DNA of 64,000 bases from Mycolicibacterium sp. (GTDB taxonomy: Bacteria; Actinomycetota; Actinomycetes; Mycobacteriales; Mycobacteriaceae): contig NZ_JAEMTA010000002.1 of assembly GCF_016462545.1 (NCBI RefSeq), positions 147,997 to 211,996 of the forward strand. The letters run 5' to 3'. Within the stretch, counting starts at the first letter, position 1. Each line of letters starts with the position of its first letter. Positions 1-12,189 of the stretch are shown here, piece after piece. Position numbers and translations under genes: made by a program. The notes beneath the pieces are model-generated. The model made no database searches. It saw only the letters and a program-made list of their open reading frames with translations, and was not told the origin of the DNA.

Positions 1-153
1 GGCAGCGTCGATGTCCAGCGGCGATCCCATCGGCACCTTCGCGATGATCTCTTCGCTGTTGGGACTGATCACATCCAACGTCGCCTTCGTCGCCGGGGCG
101 ACGAAGCGCCCGCCGACGAAAAGGTCGTCGCGGTCCCATCTGCCGGTTGTCAT
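1..153 (-). CDS. Aldehyde dehydrogenase, N-terminal fragment (runs off the window)
   Basis: The 51 visible residues begin MTTGRWDRDDLFVGGRFV and continue with a stretch ending in SPNSEEIIAKVP. This is the usual N-terminus of NAD(P)-dependent aldehyde dehydrogenases (short basic leader, LFVGG, then P-x-x-E-E-x-I-A-x-V). The family oxidises aldehydes to carboxylic acids. The catalytic Cys and Glu lie outside the window, so activity cannot be judged. It starts 19 bases after the stop of the SDR gene and is probably the last visible gene of the operon P450, enoyl-CoA hydratase, SDR, aldehyde dehydrogenase. Family call good; substrate unknown. Confidence 0.8.
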   Translation of the reverse strand, partial: MTTGRWDRDDLFVGGRFVAPATKATLDVISPNSEEIIAKVPMGSPLDIDAA

Positions 154-172
154 GGGGTTCCTCGAAATTCGG

Positions 173-1056
173 TCACGGTGAAAGGGACTGCCAGCGCATG
201 CCCTTGGCGACGGCGGGGTCGTATTGTTCGGTGAATAGGCCGCCGGTGAGGCCAGCGTCGACGAACAACGACGTGCCGTTGACGAAGCTGGCAAGCGGGC
301 TGTTCAGGAACACCATCGGCCACGCCTGCTCGACGGGGTTCGCGAGTCGGCCCAGCAGGCGCGGATAGTTCTGTAGCATTTCGATGCCGCCGTCCTTCTC
401 CTTCATGACCTTGGTGAAGTCACGAGTCGCCGCAGTCTTGGTGCCGCCGGGATTGATGGCGTTCAGGCGAATTTTCGACCCGATGGCGGTGATCCCGCGC
501 CGTGCCACGTAGGCATTCACCGCCTCTTTCGAAAAGTCATACGGATATCCGCCTCTGTCCAGGTTCTCCAGCCCCCAGGCCCGCGCCGACGGGGCGTCCT
601 CGGTGTCCAACAGTTCCGTCAGCAGCGCGATGTGGCGCTGCCACGACACCCCGGAGGTGGAGCCGATACAGCAGATCGCGCTGCCGGAAGGCATGCGGCC
701 GAGGACGTTCTCGGTCAGCAAACGCATGCCGATGAAGTTCACGGCGAGGATCTGCTGCGGGTCGAAAGTGCCTGGCACACCGGCGCAGTTGAACAGTGCG
801 TTGATCTCGCCACCGATGGCGTCGACGATGTCGGTGACCTGACCGTCGTCGGTCAGATCGATTGAATGGCATTGGGCCACTCCGGGAATCGGAGACTCAC
901 GCAGATCCGCGGCATGCACCTCGGCACCCAACCCGACGAGCAGTTCGGTGGTCGCGGCGCCAATTCCGGACGCGGCACCGGTGACGATGACGCGTTTGCC
1001 GTCGTAGTTCAGGGCGTTGCGAAGGTCCGGTGCTGGCGTTGCTTGGTGCGCCTGGC

Positions 1057-1060
<4 letters not shown>
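173..1060 (-). CDS. SDR-family NAD(P)-dependent oxidoreductase
   Basis: 295 aa, a classical short-chain dehydrogenase. It has the cofactor motif TGAASGIG near residue 27, an NCAG motif near residue 92, a catalytic serine in the IGSTSG segment and a YDFSK (YxxxK) catalytic pair. The C-terminal part carries the usual G-x-x-L-x-V-D-A-G. A region between the Ser and Tyr motifs is longer than in minimal SDRs, as in 3-alpha-hydroxysteroid dehydrogenase/carbonyl reductase-like members. The ATG overlaps the stop of the upstream enoyl-CoA hydratase as ATGA, so the two are probably translationally coupled. It likely interconverts an alcohol and a ketone in the catabolic pathway; the substrate is not evident. 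Confidence 0.85.
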
Positions 1061-3074
<2,014 letters not shown>

Positions 3075-3326
3075 TCACGCTCCTTTGTCTCTCTATTTGC
3101 ATTCATTTCCCCACGCGGCTTCGAGGGTAATAACGCCCATCCGGTCGGGGTGACTTTTCAGTTGAAGATCCTTTGTCCTTGCCATCGGGTCGTCATGGAT
3201 GCCATGTCGATGCCTATGCGCTCGCCCAAGGGACGGTCGCAAAGACCGAAGCGGAGAAAACTATTGCATTCAATCCGCAGCCGACGTCGTGCCGCAGGGT
3301 GGCCACCTGCGCGACCCGACGGATCG

Positions 3327-4148
3327 TCACGGCCGTCCCGGCGTCAGACGCAGAGGTCCGGTGCGCACGAGTGCACCGAGTGCACCGGAGTCGGCACCGG
3401 CTAGTTCCGCTGCATCGAGGCACGCGGCGACATCCCGTCGCAGGTTCGGCCCGGCAACGGAGGCGAAGGCGTCCACGCCGCCGGCCACGAGTGCTTGGGC
3501 AGCGGCCGCGCTCCCACCGCTGCAGACCATCAGTGCGCTGAGCAGGGCTGTTGGGTCGACGCCGAGGGCTCGACCGAATTCAGATGCGGCGACGACGAGT
3601 TGAGCGTTGGCCGCGAAGAGAAGATTGTTGATCAGCTTCAAGTGCAACGCCGAGCCCAGTCCGCCGGTCGGAATTATCGGTTTTGCGTACGCCGCGAGCA
3701 CGGGCTTCACCCGCTCGACGGCGTCGGATGCGCCGCCAAGTAGAACGGTCACGGCGCCTTCGGCGACGTCTTCGGCCGTGCCGCTGACCGGGGCATCCAG
3801 GACCTGTAGTCCCTTTGTCGACCGGGCCGCCATCTCCGCGAGCGCCTGCACGGCGCCGTTCGTGTGGGAGACGAACAACGCATCATGCTTGGCGTTTGCC
3901 GGGACGCCGTCGAGCCCCTGGCTGATCTCACTCAGCTGCGCATCCGAGGAGAGGCAGGAGATGACGATGTCGCTCTCCGCGGCGACCACGGCCACCGAGT
4001 CGGCCAGTGCGGCGCCGTGAATCCAGAGCCGATCGCGGACCTCACCGCTACGAGCATGCACGAGCACCTGGTGCCCGGCGTCGAGGAGCCGCAGCACCAT
4101 GGGCTCGCCGAGGCGGCCTGCCCCGATGAAGCCGATGACCTCTGTCAT
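3327..4148 (-). CDS. NAD(P)-dependent oxidoreductase, 3-hydroxyisobutyrate dehydrogenase-like
   Basis: 273 aa. The N-terminus has the beta-hydroxyacid dehydrogenase signature GFIGAGRLGEPM, followed by an ISCL segment and the substrate-binding DAPVSGT motif near residue 120. The catalytic lysine motif is in GSALHLKLINNLL near residue 168. The length is slightly short of the usual 290-300 aa. Members oxidise a beta-hydroxy acid to its semialdehyde or reduce related carbonyls. The gene follows the thiolase gene with a 111-base gap on the same strand, so it may be co-transcribed. Substrate unknown. Confidence 0.82.
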   Translation of the reverse strand: MTEVIGFIGAGRLGEPMVLRLLDAGHQVLVHARSGEVRDRLWIHGAALADSVAVVAAESDIVISCLSSDAQLSEISQGLDGVPANAKHDALFVSHTNGAVQALAEMAARSTKGLQVLDAPVSGTAEDVAEGAVTVLLGGASDAVERVKPVLAAYAKPIIPTGGLGSALHLKLINNLLFAANAQLVVAASEFGRALGVDPTALLSALMVCSGGSAAAAQALVAGGVDAFASVAGPNLRRDVAACLDAAELAGADSGALGALVRTGPLRLTPGRP

Positions 4149-4259
4149 GACCCATCGATGGCAATGAACACCGGGCCTGACCCGTCGCAGGGTTCGAGCT
4201 CGTTCCGTGTCATAAGGTCGCGACCTCCGTCGGTGATGTGTTCGGTGCGAGATGCTTGC

Positions 4260-5408
4260 TCAGTCGTCGATCAACTCGACGATCGTCGCGTTGGCGGTTC
4301 CGCCGCCTTCGCACATGGTTTGCAGGCCGTAGCGAATCCCGTTGTCGCGCATGTGGTTGATCAGTCGAGTCATCAGGATTGCGCCAGATGCCCCCAAGGG
4401 GTGACCGACGGCGATGGCTCCTCCGAGGGGGTTGACGCGCGCGAGGTCGGCGCCCGTATCGGAAAGCCACGCGAGTGGCACTGCGGCGAAGGCTTCGTTG
4501 ACCTCGAACGCACCGATGTCGTCGATGGTCAGACCGGCGCGGTCGAGTACCCGCCGCGTGGCCGGGATCGGTCCGGTCAATACCAGGCGGGGATCTGCCC
4601 CCATGACGGCGCCGTGCAGATACCGTGCCAGCGGGCGCAGACCGAGAGCCTTCGCTCGTTGCGGAGTGGTGATTAGGAGGGCCGCCGCACCGTCCGAAAT
4701 TTGCGAGGAATTGCCGGCGTGAATGCAGCCGCCCTCACCGGAAACTGACTTCAAGCCAGCAAGGGCCTCCGTGCTGGTGCCGCGTCGCAGGCCCTCGTCG
4801 GTGGTAAAGCTGCCCGCGCTGGTTTCCACCGGGGTGAGCTGACCGTCAAACAGTCCCTTGTCGATTGCCGCGGCGGTGAGTTCGTGTGAGCGGACCGAAA
4901 ATTCGTCCAGTTGGGTCCGCGTTAGGCCCCATTGCTCTGCGATCGCCTGGGCTCCGGTGATCTGATTGAAGTCAGCCCCTGGGTAACGGGCGTATGGCGT
5001 CGGCCCGTAGGGCATGCCGGTCGCACGTCCAGCCCCGAGGGGTACTCGGGACATGCTTTCGACGCCGCCGGCGACCACCAGTTCCTGTTGCCCGGACATC
5101 ACGGCGTGGGCGGCGTGATCGAGCGCTTGCTGACTTGATCCGCACGCGCGGTTGATCGTCACCGCGGGCACGGTTTCGGGCCATCCTGCGGCCAGTACGG
5201 TGAAACGGCCAACATTGCTGGACTGATCACCGACCTGCGATACGCAGCCCCATTGCACGTCGTCGACATCACCCGGGTCGATCCCCGTCCGGGCGACCAA
5301 CTCGCGCAGCACGACCGCGCCCAGATCGGTGGGATGAACGTCCGACAGCGACCCATTGCGCTTTCCGATGGGAGTCCTGATCGCCTCGACGATCACTGCT
5401 TCGGGCAT
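4260..5408 (-). CDS. Thiolase (acetyl-CoA acyltransferase)
   Basis: 382 aa from the ATG at 5408 (MPEAVIVEAIRTPIGKRNGS), the standard thiolase N-terminus; the frame is open upstream but that part is unlike a thiolase. The acyl-enzyme cysteine is in NRACGSSQQALD, the His motif is VNEAFA, and the C-terminal blocks are GHPLGASGAI and MCEGGGTANA with the second catalytic cysteine. It should cleave 3-ketoacyl-CoA, the last step of a beta-oxidation round, fitting the nearby ligases, hydratases and dehydrogenases. All catalytic residues appear intact. Confidence 0.92.
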   Translation of the reverse strand: MPEAVIVEAIRTPIGKRNGSLSDVHPTDLGAVVLRELVARTGIDPGDVDDVQWGCVSQVGDQSSNVGRFTVLAAGWPETVPAVTINRACGSSQQALDHAAHAVMSGQQELVVAGGVESMSRVPLGAGRATGMPYGPTPYARYPGADFNQITGAQAIAEQWGLTRTQLDEFSVRSHELTAAAIDKGLFDGQLTPVETSAGSFTTDEGLRRGTSTEALAGLKSVSGEGGCIHAGNSSQISDGAAALLITTPQRAKALGLRPLARYLHGAVMGADPRLVLTGPIPATRRVLDRAGLTIDDIGAFEVNEAFAAVPLAWLSDTGADLARVNPLGGAIAVGHPLGASGAILMTRLINHMRDNGIRYGLQTMCEGGGTANATIVELIDD

Positions 5409-5633
5409 GGGCTCATCTCGCTTCTGGACATCGTCGGCAACCGCAGCCTGACACGGAACGCCGAATCCTCGGCACTGACCTTCAACCGAGCTTATCAGTT
5501 GAATACATCTTCGAGATAGTGTTCCCTGAGTCGGAGGCCGTCGTAGCGAATATTTCGGCGTAATGATGCCTGAACTGCAGAATAGCGCGAGCGTCGGTCC
5601 GCTAAGGTGTAGCAAAGATGCATCCATAGATGA

Positions 5634-6644
<1,011 letters not shown>

Positions 6645-6648
<4 letters not shown>

Positions 6649-8231
6649 TGATCGGATCGGCCGCCGGTGATGCCTCGATGACGATGGGGGACATCGTCAA
6701 CGACAATGCCGACCGATTCCCCGACGTGGTGGCCTACCGACTCGGACCCGACGAGATCACCCACTCCGAACTGCGGGAGCGAGCAGTGCGGCTGGTGTCG
6801 GCGTTGAGCCAGAACGGACTCCGGCGACAAGACCGCATCGCGGTGATGAGCCGTAACCGCATCGAGTTCGGCGAGTTGTTCGCAGCCACCCATCTGAGTG
6901 GCATCGTGATGGCCACCATCAGCTTCCGGTGGTCACGCGGCGAAGTGCTCGAGGCGCTGCGACGGGTGACACCGTCGATCGTGTTCTGCGATGGAGAGTT
7001 CGCGCCGATGATCGGTGAGCTCATCACTGAGTTGCCTGGTGTCCGGCTCGTCGTATCCCTGGGTGCCGAATCCTGGCCCCAAATGACGAGCTACGACGAC
7101 TTCATCGCTCAGGGTGCGCCGGGGGAGTTGGCCCTGACCGCGCAGTCCGACGACATTGCGTGCCTGCTGTTCACCAGTGGCACCACGGGCGCGTCGAAGT
7201 GTTGCATCCTCGGGCACCGGGAGCTGCGTCGGATCGCCTTCTCGATGAATGTCGAAATGCGCTGCGGCAGTGACGATCGCGGCCTGATCAACATGCCGAT
7301 GTTCCACTTCGGTGCCGTCGCGATCATCGGCGGCCTGCATGCCCGTGGCTCCACGGTGGTGTTGCAGAAACAATTCAATCCCGCCGAGGCGGTCGCGTTG
7401 ATCGCCGAGCACGACCTGACGGTTCTGCACCTGGCGCCCGTCATGCTTCAAACCCTGCTTGACACGGCGGTCACGGGGGAGGGCCTGGGATCGGTGCGCA
7501 CCATCGTGTACGCAGCCGCGCCCATGACTCCCCATACGCTGCGTCAGGCTCTGCGCACCCTGCCAAAGGTCGGGTTCCTCAACCTCTACGGCCAAACCGA
7601 GGTCACCGTCTCCGGTCTGCCCCGGGAACTACACGTGGTGGGGGACCCGGAGAGTGAGCGAATGCTGGGCTCGGTGGGATTTCCGTTTCCCGGGGTTCGC
7701 GTGCGCATCGTGGACGACGACGGACGGGACGTCGAGCCGGGGTTGCCCGGCGAAATAGTGGTTCAGTCGAACTCGATGTTCCGCGGGTACTGGAACGACC
7801 ACGCGGCCACACTGGCCACCCTGGGCGACGGGTGGTGTCACACCGGCGATGTCGGACGCTTCGACGCCCGAGGGCTTCTCTATCTCATCGATCGCAAGAA
7901 GGACGTCATCATCACCGGCGGCGAGAACGTCTACTCACCCGAGGTCGAGGACGCCGTGCTCGACCTAGAGCAGGTAAAGGCCTGCGCGGTCGTGGGGGCT
8001 CCCGACCGTCAGTGGGGTGAAGCGGTCTGCGTGGTGGTCGTCCCGTATCGCGAGGCAACACTTACCCTTTCGGAAGTGCAGGACGCCGTCCGCACCAGGC
8101 TGGCCCGTTACAAGGTGCCTCGCCGCCTACTCCTCGTCGAGGAATTGCCGGTTCTCGCCAGCGGCAAGGTGGACAAGAAGTTGCTCAGGAGCATGGTCGT
8201 CGATGCCGAACGGGACTTGGAGCGTGAGTGA
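6645..8231 (+). CDS. Acyl-CoA synthetase (AMP-forming)
   Basis: 528 aa from GTG 6645, or 527 from ATG 6648. Complete ANL ligase: phosphate-binding loop LLFTSGTTGASK near residue 180, A5 motif NLYGQTEVT, A7 WCHTGDVG, A8 hinge DRKKDVIITGGENVYS and the C-terminal catalytic lysine in SGKVDKK. It activates a carboxylic acid to its CoA thioester, the entry step for beta-oxidation. The start overlaps the stop of the truncated ligase fragment, and its own stop overlaps the following enoyl-CoA hydratase by 8 bases. Chain length or ring type of the substrate cannot be read from sequence. Confidence 0.92.
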
Positions 8232-8991
8232 AGAACCCGAAGTCATTGTTGCGCAGTATGACCGGATGCTGGTGATCACCATCAACCGGCCACATGCCCG
8301 AAATGCCGTCAACTCCGCGGTCAGCCAGGGATTGGCCGACGCCATGGACCGGCTCGACGCCGACCCGGGCTTGTCGGTAGCGGTGATCACCGGTGCCGGC
8401 GGGACGTTCTGCGCAGGCATGGACCTCAAGGCGTTCGCTCGCGGCGAAACGGTGTCGATTGCAGGCCGAGGGCTCGGATTCACTGAACGTCCACCCGTCA
8501 AACCGTTGATCTCGGCAGTGGAGGGCTACGCGCTCGCCGGTGGAACGGAGCTTGCGCTGGCCACCGATCTGATCGTTGCGTCCAAGGACGCGGTGTTCGG
8601 CATTCCGGAGGTCAAGCGTGGTCTCTTCGCCGCCGGTGGGGGACTCTTACGCTTGCCGGGACGCATTCCCTATGCCATCGCCATGGAACTGGCTCTGACC
8701 GGAGACAACCTGCCCGCAGTGCGTGCTGCCGAGTTGGGCCTGGTCAACCGACTCGCGGAACCCGGAAAGGCGCTCGATGATGCCGTTGCCTTGGCGCAGA
8801 AGATCACCGCCAATGGACCCTTGGCCGTCGCGGCCACCAAACGGATCATCGTCGAGTCCCGAGGCTGGCCTGCCGAGGACATGTTCGCCGAACAGGCCAA
8901 GATCAAACCATCGGTGTTCGAATCCGACGACGCCAAAGAGGGTGCACGGGCCTTCGCCGAGAAGCGCGCACCGCAGTGGACTGGCAGGTAG
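8224..8991 (+). CDS. Enoyl-CoA hydratase/isomerase family protein
   Basis: 255 aa from GTG 8224 (VSEEPEVIVAQYDRMLVITI), inside the end of the ligase gene; the open frame extends upstream only as ligase shadow. Crotonase features are VITINRPHARNAVN, the oxyanion segment GTFCAGMDLKAF, and GYALAGGTELALATDLIVAS. Residues GIPEVKRGLFAAGGG include the position where hydratases carry a catalytic Glu. It probably hydrates the enoyl-CoA made by an acyl-CoA dehydrogenase. It is coupled by overlap with the ligase and is the last gene of this rightward pair. Paralogue of the 1057-1851 gene. Confidence 0.9.
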   Translation: MSEEPEVIVAQYDRMLVITINRPHARNAVNSAVSQGLADAMDRLDADPGLSVAVITGAGGTFCAGMDLKAFARGETVSIAGRGLGFTERPPVKPLISAVEGYALAGGTELALATDLIVASKDAVFGIPEVKRGLFAAGGGLLRLPGRIPYAIAMELALTGDNLPAVRAAELGLVNRLAEPGKALDDAVALAQKITANGPLAVAATKRIIVESRGWPAEDMFAEQAKIKPSVFESDDAKEGARAFAEKRAPQWTGR

Positions 8992-9052
8992 GGGCAACTG
9001 ATGACGGGGTGGTCCGATGGCTCCACCCCGAGGGGCACGGTGCGCGGCTGAC

Positions 9053-9319
9053 TCATTCATACCACCGACGCCGAGATCGCGGGTCGTATTCATCGCGGAC
9101 CGATTCCATCGCGTTGAGCCGACGGGTCAGTAGCGCGACCTCGGCGTCGGCATGGGCGGGGTCACCGGCACCGGCCTGCAGTTCGCCGAGGCGACTGCGG
9201 GTGCGAGCGATCTCCTCGACGAGACGCTCCCGTGCCTCGTCCTTGGTCAGCAGATCCTGATCGGTCCAATCCGATTGGGCGAGTTGCTCGTTGCGCCCGA
9301 CGCCCGCATTGTCCGTCAC
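9053..9319 (-). CDS. Small coiled-coil hypothetical protein
   Basis: 88 aa from GTG 9319, eight bases after the amidohydrolase stop. Sequence features: TDQDLLTKDEARERLVEEIA, then a Glu/Leu/Arg-rich region likely to form a helical hairpin (RSRLGELQAG and ADAEVALLTRRLNAMESV), and a basic tail ending RRRWYE. No signal peptide or membrane segment. I do not recognise the family. Tight spacing behind the amidohydrolase suggests co-translation and perhaps a partner role. The larger frame running into the amidohydrolase gene is an out-of-frame shadow. Confidence 0.65.
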   Translation of the reverse strand: MTDNAGVGRNEQLAQSDWTDQDLLTKDEARERLVEEIARTRSRLGELQAGAGDPAHADAEVALLTRRLNAMESVRDEYDPRSRRRWYE

Positions 9320-9327
9320 ACCGGTCT

Positions 9328-10620
9328 CTACTTCGATGCGAAGAGGTCGCCGAGCGACTTCTGGACGTCGTCGATCCCGCCGTGCTCGCCGCGGCCCGCA
9401 TATTCCGGCTCGGGTCCCTTGCCGCCGTTGGGGCGCCACGGGTCGTTCTCGTCGGCGTTGTGCGCCTTGAAGCCTTCCACCGGAAAGTTGTACCAACGTC
9501 GGGTGTTGTGCTCGACCATGTCGGCGACCTCATCGTCGGGGACGTCGGCGAACACCTCTTCGGCGCGGGCGCGACTCTTCGGCCAGAACGAATCCGAGTG
9601 CGGGTAGTCGCATTCCCAGGTGATGTTGCCGACGCCGATGTCATACCGGTTCTTCACGCCGGCTTCGTCTTCGATGAAACAGCCGGAGATGTTGCGCTTG
9701 AACAACTCTGACGGCGCGATCGACGGGTGGATGTTCTGGTAGTACTTGTGCTTGCGCCAGACGTAGTCGGCGCGTTCGATCAGGTACGGCATCCAGCCCA
9801 CGCCGCCTTCGGAGAACGCGACCTTCAGGTTGGGGTGGCGGTGGAACACCGGGGAGAACAGCAGGTCGGTGCAGGCTGCCATCGACGTCGTGCCCATCAG
9901 CGTGATCATCACTGCGAAGGGCGCCTCTGGCGCGATCTGGGGTGGGAACCCGCCCGAGCCGAAGTGCATGACTGCGACCTGGTTGGTCTCCTCCAGCGCC
10001 GAGAACACCGGATCCCAGTGGTTGGTGTGATAGCTCGGCAGCCCGAGGTTGATTGGGTTGTCCGGCATGCCAATCGCCCGACACCCCTTGGCGGCGACGC
10101 GGTGGATCTCGGCGACCATCAGCGCCGGATCCCACAGCGGAACCATGGCCATTGGGATGAAGCGGGCCGGGTCGGTGGCGCACCACTCGTCGAGGGAGAA
10201 GTCATTCCAGGCCTGCACGCCGAGCAGGGCGAGTTGCTTGTCCTCGCCTTCGAGGAAGATGGTGCCGCAGAAGCGCGGGAACGACGGGAAGCAGAGCATG
10301 GCCTCGACGCCGTCGATGTCCATGTCGGCGATGCGGGCCTTGGGGTCGTAGCAGCCGGGGATCATGTCGTCGTAGCGGACCGGTTCCAGGCCGTACTCTT
10401 CGGGCTTCTTGCCAGCGACGGCGTTGAGCCCGATGTAGGGGTAGCTGCGGCCCTCGTAGACCCAGGACTGCATCGGCGCCAAACCGTCCCCGCGGGGGGT
10501 CTCGATGATCCGCGGGCCAGCGTCCTGGTACTTCGACGGAAGTCGATCGCTCCACACGCGAGGGTGCTCGATGAGGTGGTCATCGACGGACAACAGTTTC
10601 ATGGATGGCTGCAGTGGCAT
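9328..10620 (-). CDS. Amidohydrolase family (metal-dependent hydrolase / decarboxylase-like)
   Basis: 430 aa from ATG 10620 (MPLQPSMKLLSVDDHLIEHP), with AAGGAG about 8 bases upstream; the longer open frame to 10719 has no such site. DDHLIEHP is the first metal-binding block of amidohydrolase_2 proteins. Other blocks are DMDIDGVEAMLCFPSFPRF, MHFGSGG, SEGGVGWMPYLIERAD and ECDYPHSDSFWP with the last metal Asp. This group includes ACMSD-like decarboxylases and C-C or amide hydrolases. Its promoter lies in a 282-base divergent region shared with a P450 and carries paired operator candidates. Exact reaction unknown. Confidence 0.88.
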   Translation of the reverse strand: MPLQPSMKLLSVDDHLIEHPRVWSDRLPSKYQDAGPRIIETPRGDGLAPMQSWVYEGRSYPYIGLNAVAGKKPEEYGLEPVRYDDMIPGCYDPKARIADMDIDGVEAMLCFPSFPRFCGTIFLEGEDKQLALLGVQAWNDFSLDEWCATDPARFIPMAMVPLWDPALMVAEIHRVAAKGCRAIGMPDNPINLGLPSYHTNHWDPVFSALEETNQVAVMHFGSGGFPPQIAPEAPFAVMITLMGTTSMAACTDLLFSPVFHRHPNLKVAFSEGGVGWMPYLIERADYVWRKHKYYQNIHPSIAPSELFKRNISGCFIEDEAGVKNRYDIGVGNITWECDYPHSDSFWPKSRARAEEVFADVPDDEVADMVEHNTRRWYNFPVEGFKAHNADENDPWRPNGGKGPEPEYAGRGEHGGIDDVQKSLGDLFASK

Positions 10621-10678
10621 GGAATCCACTCCTTCATTGGCGGCGTATTCACGCCGAGCTGGTGTGCAGCCACGACGC

Positions 10679-10692
10679 GTGACTGCCGTCAC
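10679..10692. promoter_or_regulatory. CRP-like site upstream of the amidohydrolase
   Basis: GTGACTGCCGTCAC reads GTGA-N6-TCAC, the spacing of the CRP/Fnr consensus TGTGA-N6-TCACA. The flanking bases extend the arms to CGTGAC/GTCACG. It lies 58 bases before the amidohydrolase start and 20 bases from a 22-bp palindrome. A CRP paralogue is encoded at 19997-20815. Binding is inferred. Confidence 0.5.
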
Positions 10693-10712
10693 GGTAAGCG
10701 CCGGCGGCAACG

Positions 10713-10734
10713 TAGTCAAGCGACCACTGCACTA
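10713..10734. promoter_or_regulatory. 22-bp palindromic operator candidate (amidohydrolase side)
   Basis: Half-sites are TAGTCAAGCGA and the reverse complement TAGTGCAGTGG, 7 of 11 positions matching. The same motif occurs at 10789-10810 and 18593-18614. The length suits a TetR-family operator; one such regulator is encoded at 18656-19318. Weakest palindrome of the three. Confidence 0.45.
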
Positions 10735-10788
10735 ACTGTCGATTCGCAGCTCGAGTGTCGCCACCGTCAGGCCGATGAACCTCGCATT

Positions 10789-10810
10789 TAGTGAAGTGTC
10801 CACTTGACTA
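10789..10810. promoter_or_regulatory. 22-bp palindromic operator candidate (P450 side)
   Basis: Half-sites TAGTGAAGTGT and reverse complement TAGTCAAGTGG match at 9 of 11 positions, the best of the three copies. Placed 21 bases before the CRP-like site at 10832, mirroring the arrangement on the amidohydrolase side. Probably bound by a TetR-family dimer (inference). Confidence 0.55.
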
Positions 10811-10831
10811 CTGTCACGAATTCGACCTAGG

Positions 10832-10845
10832 GTGACGGCAGTCAC
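10832..10845. promoter_or_regulatory. CRP-like site upstream of the second P450
   Basis: GTGACGGCAGTCAC reads GTGA-N6-TCAC and is the near reverse complement of the site at 10679. It lies 57 bases before the preferred P450 start (10903), almost the same distance as its twin from the amidohydrolase start. Confidence 0.5.
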
Positions 10846-10902
10846 ACGGTGTCGACATGTGTCTGGGCGCCTTTTGGGCGAATGAATGTGGGAGTTGATC
10901 AC

Positions 10903-12114
10903 GTGGAACTCGATCTGTCGAGCATGATGACCGATCCGGCGCTGGCCAACAATCCTTGGCCGGTCTACGCCGGGCTGCGCGACTTCGCGCCGGCCATTGC
11001 GGCACCGTTCAGTCGCTCGCGCAGTGGCACGGTCGTCGTGCTTTCGCGTTACGAGGACGTTCACAAGGCGCTGCGGTCGCCAGAGTTGTTCGAGGCCAAC
11101 GGCGCCAACGAGATGGGGCAACAGCGGCCCTGCATCCCCTTGGACGTGGATCCCCCCAATCACGCCAAGTACCGCAAGCTGCTCGACCCGTTGTTCTCGC
11201 CGCGCGCGGTGCGTGAGATGGCCGACGAGACCAGAGCCATTGCACAGGAGATGTTGGCCAAGGTGGTCGAAGATGGCCGCGCGGACTTCCATCAGGCCTT
11301 CACGGTGCCCTTCCCGTGCCGGGTGTTCCTCAACGTGGTGGGCTTCCCCGTTGAAGATCTCGACAAGTTCCTGGTGTGGAAGGACGCCTTCGTCCACGGC
11401 GAGGACGTCGCGGGCAGCGACGACCTGACCGTGCTGCGGGAGCTCTGGAAGCGTACGGCCACGGAGGTCTACGCCTACTTCGACGTCCTCCTCGACCGCC
11501 GAATCGCCGAACCGGCAGACGACTTGGCGACGCGGCTGGTTCAGTCCGAGATCGAGGGTGAGCCGCTGACCCGGCATGAGATGCTGGACATCCTGTTCCT
11601 TCAGATGGCCGCCGGACTGGACACCGTCACCGCCACACTGGACTGCGTCATCACCCGGCTCGCCAAGGACGCCGACCTTCAGGCCGCAGCGCGCAGCAAC
11701 CCGGAGAAGATGAAACAGATCGTCGAGGAACTTTTGCGGATCGAGACGCCGGTATCGCTGGTGTTGCGCTACGCCACCCAGGACATGGTGATGCACGACG
11801 TCGAGATCGCCAAGGGTGACATGGTGCTGTTGATGCTTGGTTCAGCGAATAACGATGACCGCGAGTTCGAAGACCCGGAGTCGCTCGACGTCGACCGCAA
11901 CAACACCCGCCATCTGGCGTTCGGTGGTGGCGTACACCGTTGCCTCGGTTCGCACTTGGCCCGCCAGGAGCTGATGGTCGCGCTCGAGGAGATCTTCGCG
12001 ATGCTGGGACCCTTCAGCGTGCCCGTGGGCGAAGAAGTGAACTTCGTGCCCGGAATCCGCACCGCACATAGCCTTCCGTTGGAGTGGAAGGCGTCGGTCA
12101 CCGCCACCCCGTGA
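10903..12114 (+). CDS. Cytochrome P450
   Basis: 403 aa from GTG 10903 (VELDLSSMMTDPALANNP), chosen because GGGAG sits 8 bases upstream; in-frame starts at 10849 (GTG) and 10882 (ATG) would add up to 18 residues. Heme loop [16 protein letters not shown]-helix AAGLDTVTATL and EELLRIETP (E-x-x-R) are intact, so a functional monooxygenase is expected. It is divergently transcribed from the amidohydrolase across a region with two operator pairs. It resembles the P450 at 1848-3068 in these motifs. Substrate and CYP family not assigned. Confidence 0.92.
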   Translation: MELDLSSMMTDPALANNPWPVYAGLRDFAPAIAAPFSRSRSGTVVVLSRYEDVHKALRSPELFEANGANEMGQQRPCIPLDVDPPNHAKYRKLLDPLFSPRAVREMADETRAIAQEMLAKVVEDGRADFHQAFTVPFPCRVFLNVVGFPVEDLDKFLVWKDAFVHGEDVAGSDDLTVLRELWKRTATEVYAYFDVLLDRRIAEPADDLATRLVQSEIEGEPLTRHEMLDILFLQMAAGLDTVTATLDCVITRLAKDADLQAAARSNPEKMKQIVEELLRIETPVSLVLRYATQDMVMHDVEIAKGDMVLLMLGSANNDDREFEDPESLDVDRNNTRHLAFGGGVHRCLGSHLARQELMVALEEIFAMLGPFSVPVGEEVNFVPGIRTAHSLPLEWKASVTATP

Positions 12115-12189
12115 TGACCCGCCGCCGAAAGTACGGTTGTTGAACCCATCGCCCGAGTGGGGCCGTCAGACAGCCGTGCTTTCGGCGAT

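Noticed and set aside
10713..10810. KstR or KstR2 operators (cholesterol regulon)
   Set aside because: KstR2 sites have CAAG-N2-CTTG spacing and KstR sites AAC-N2-GTT; here the arms are farther apart.
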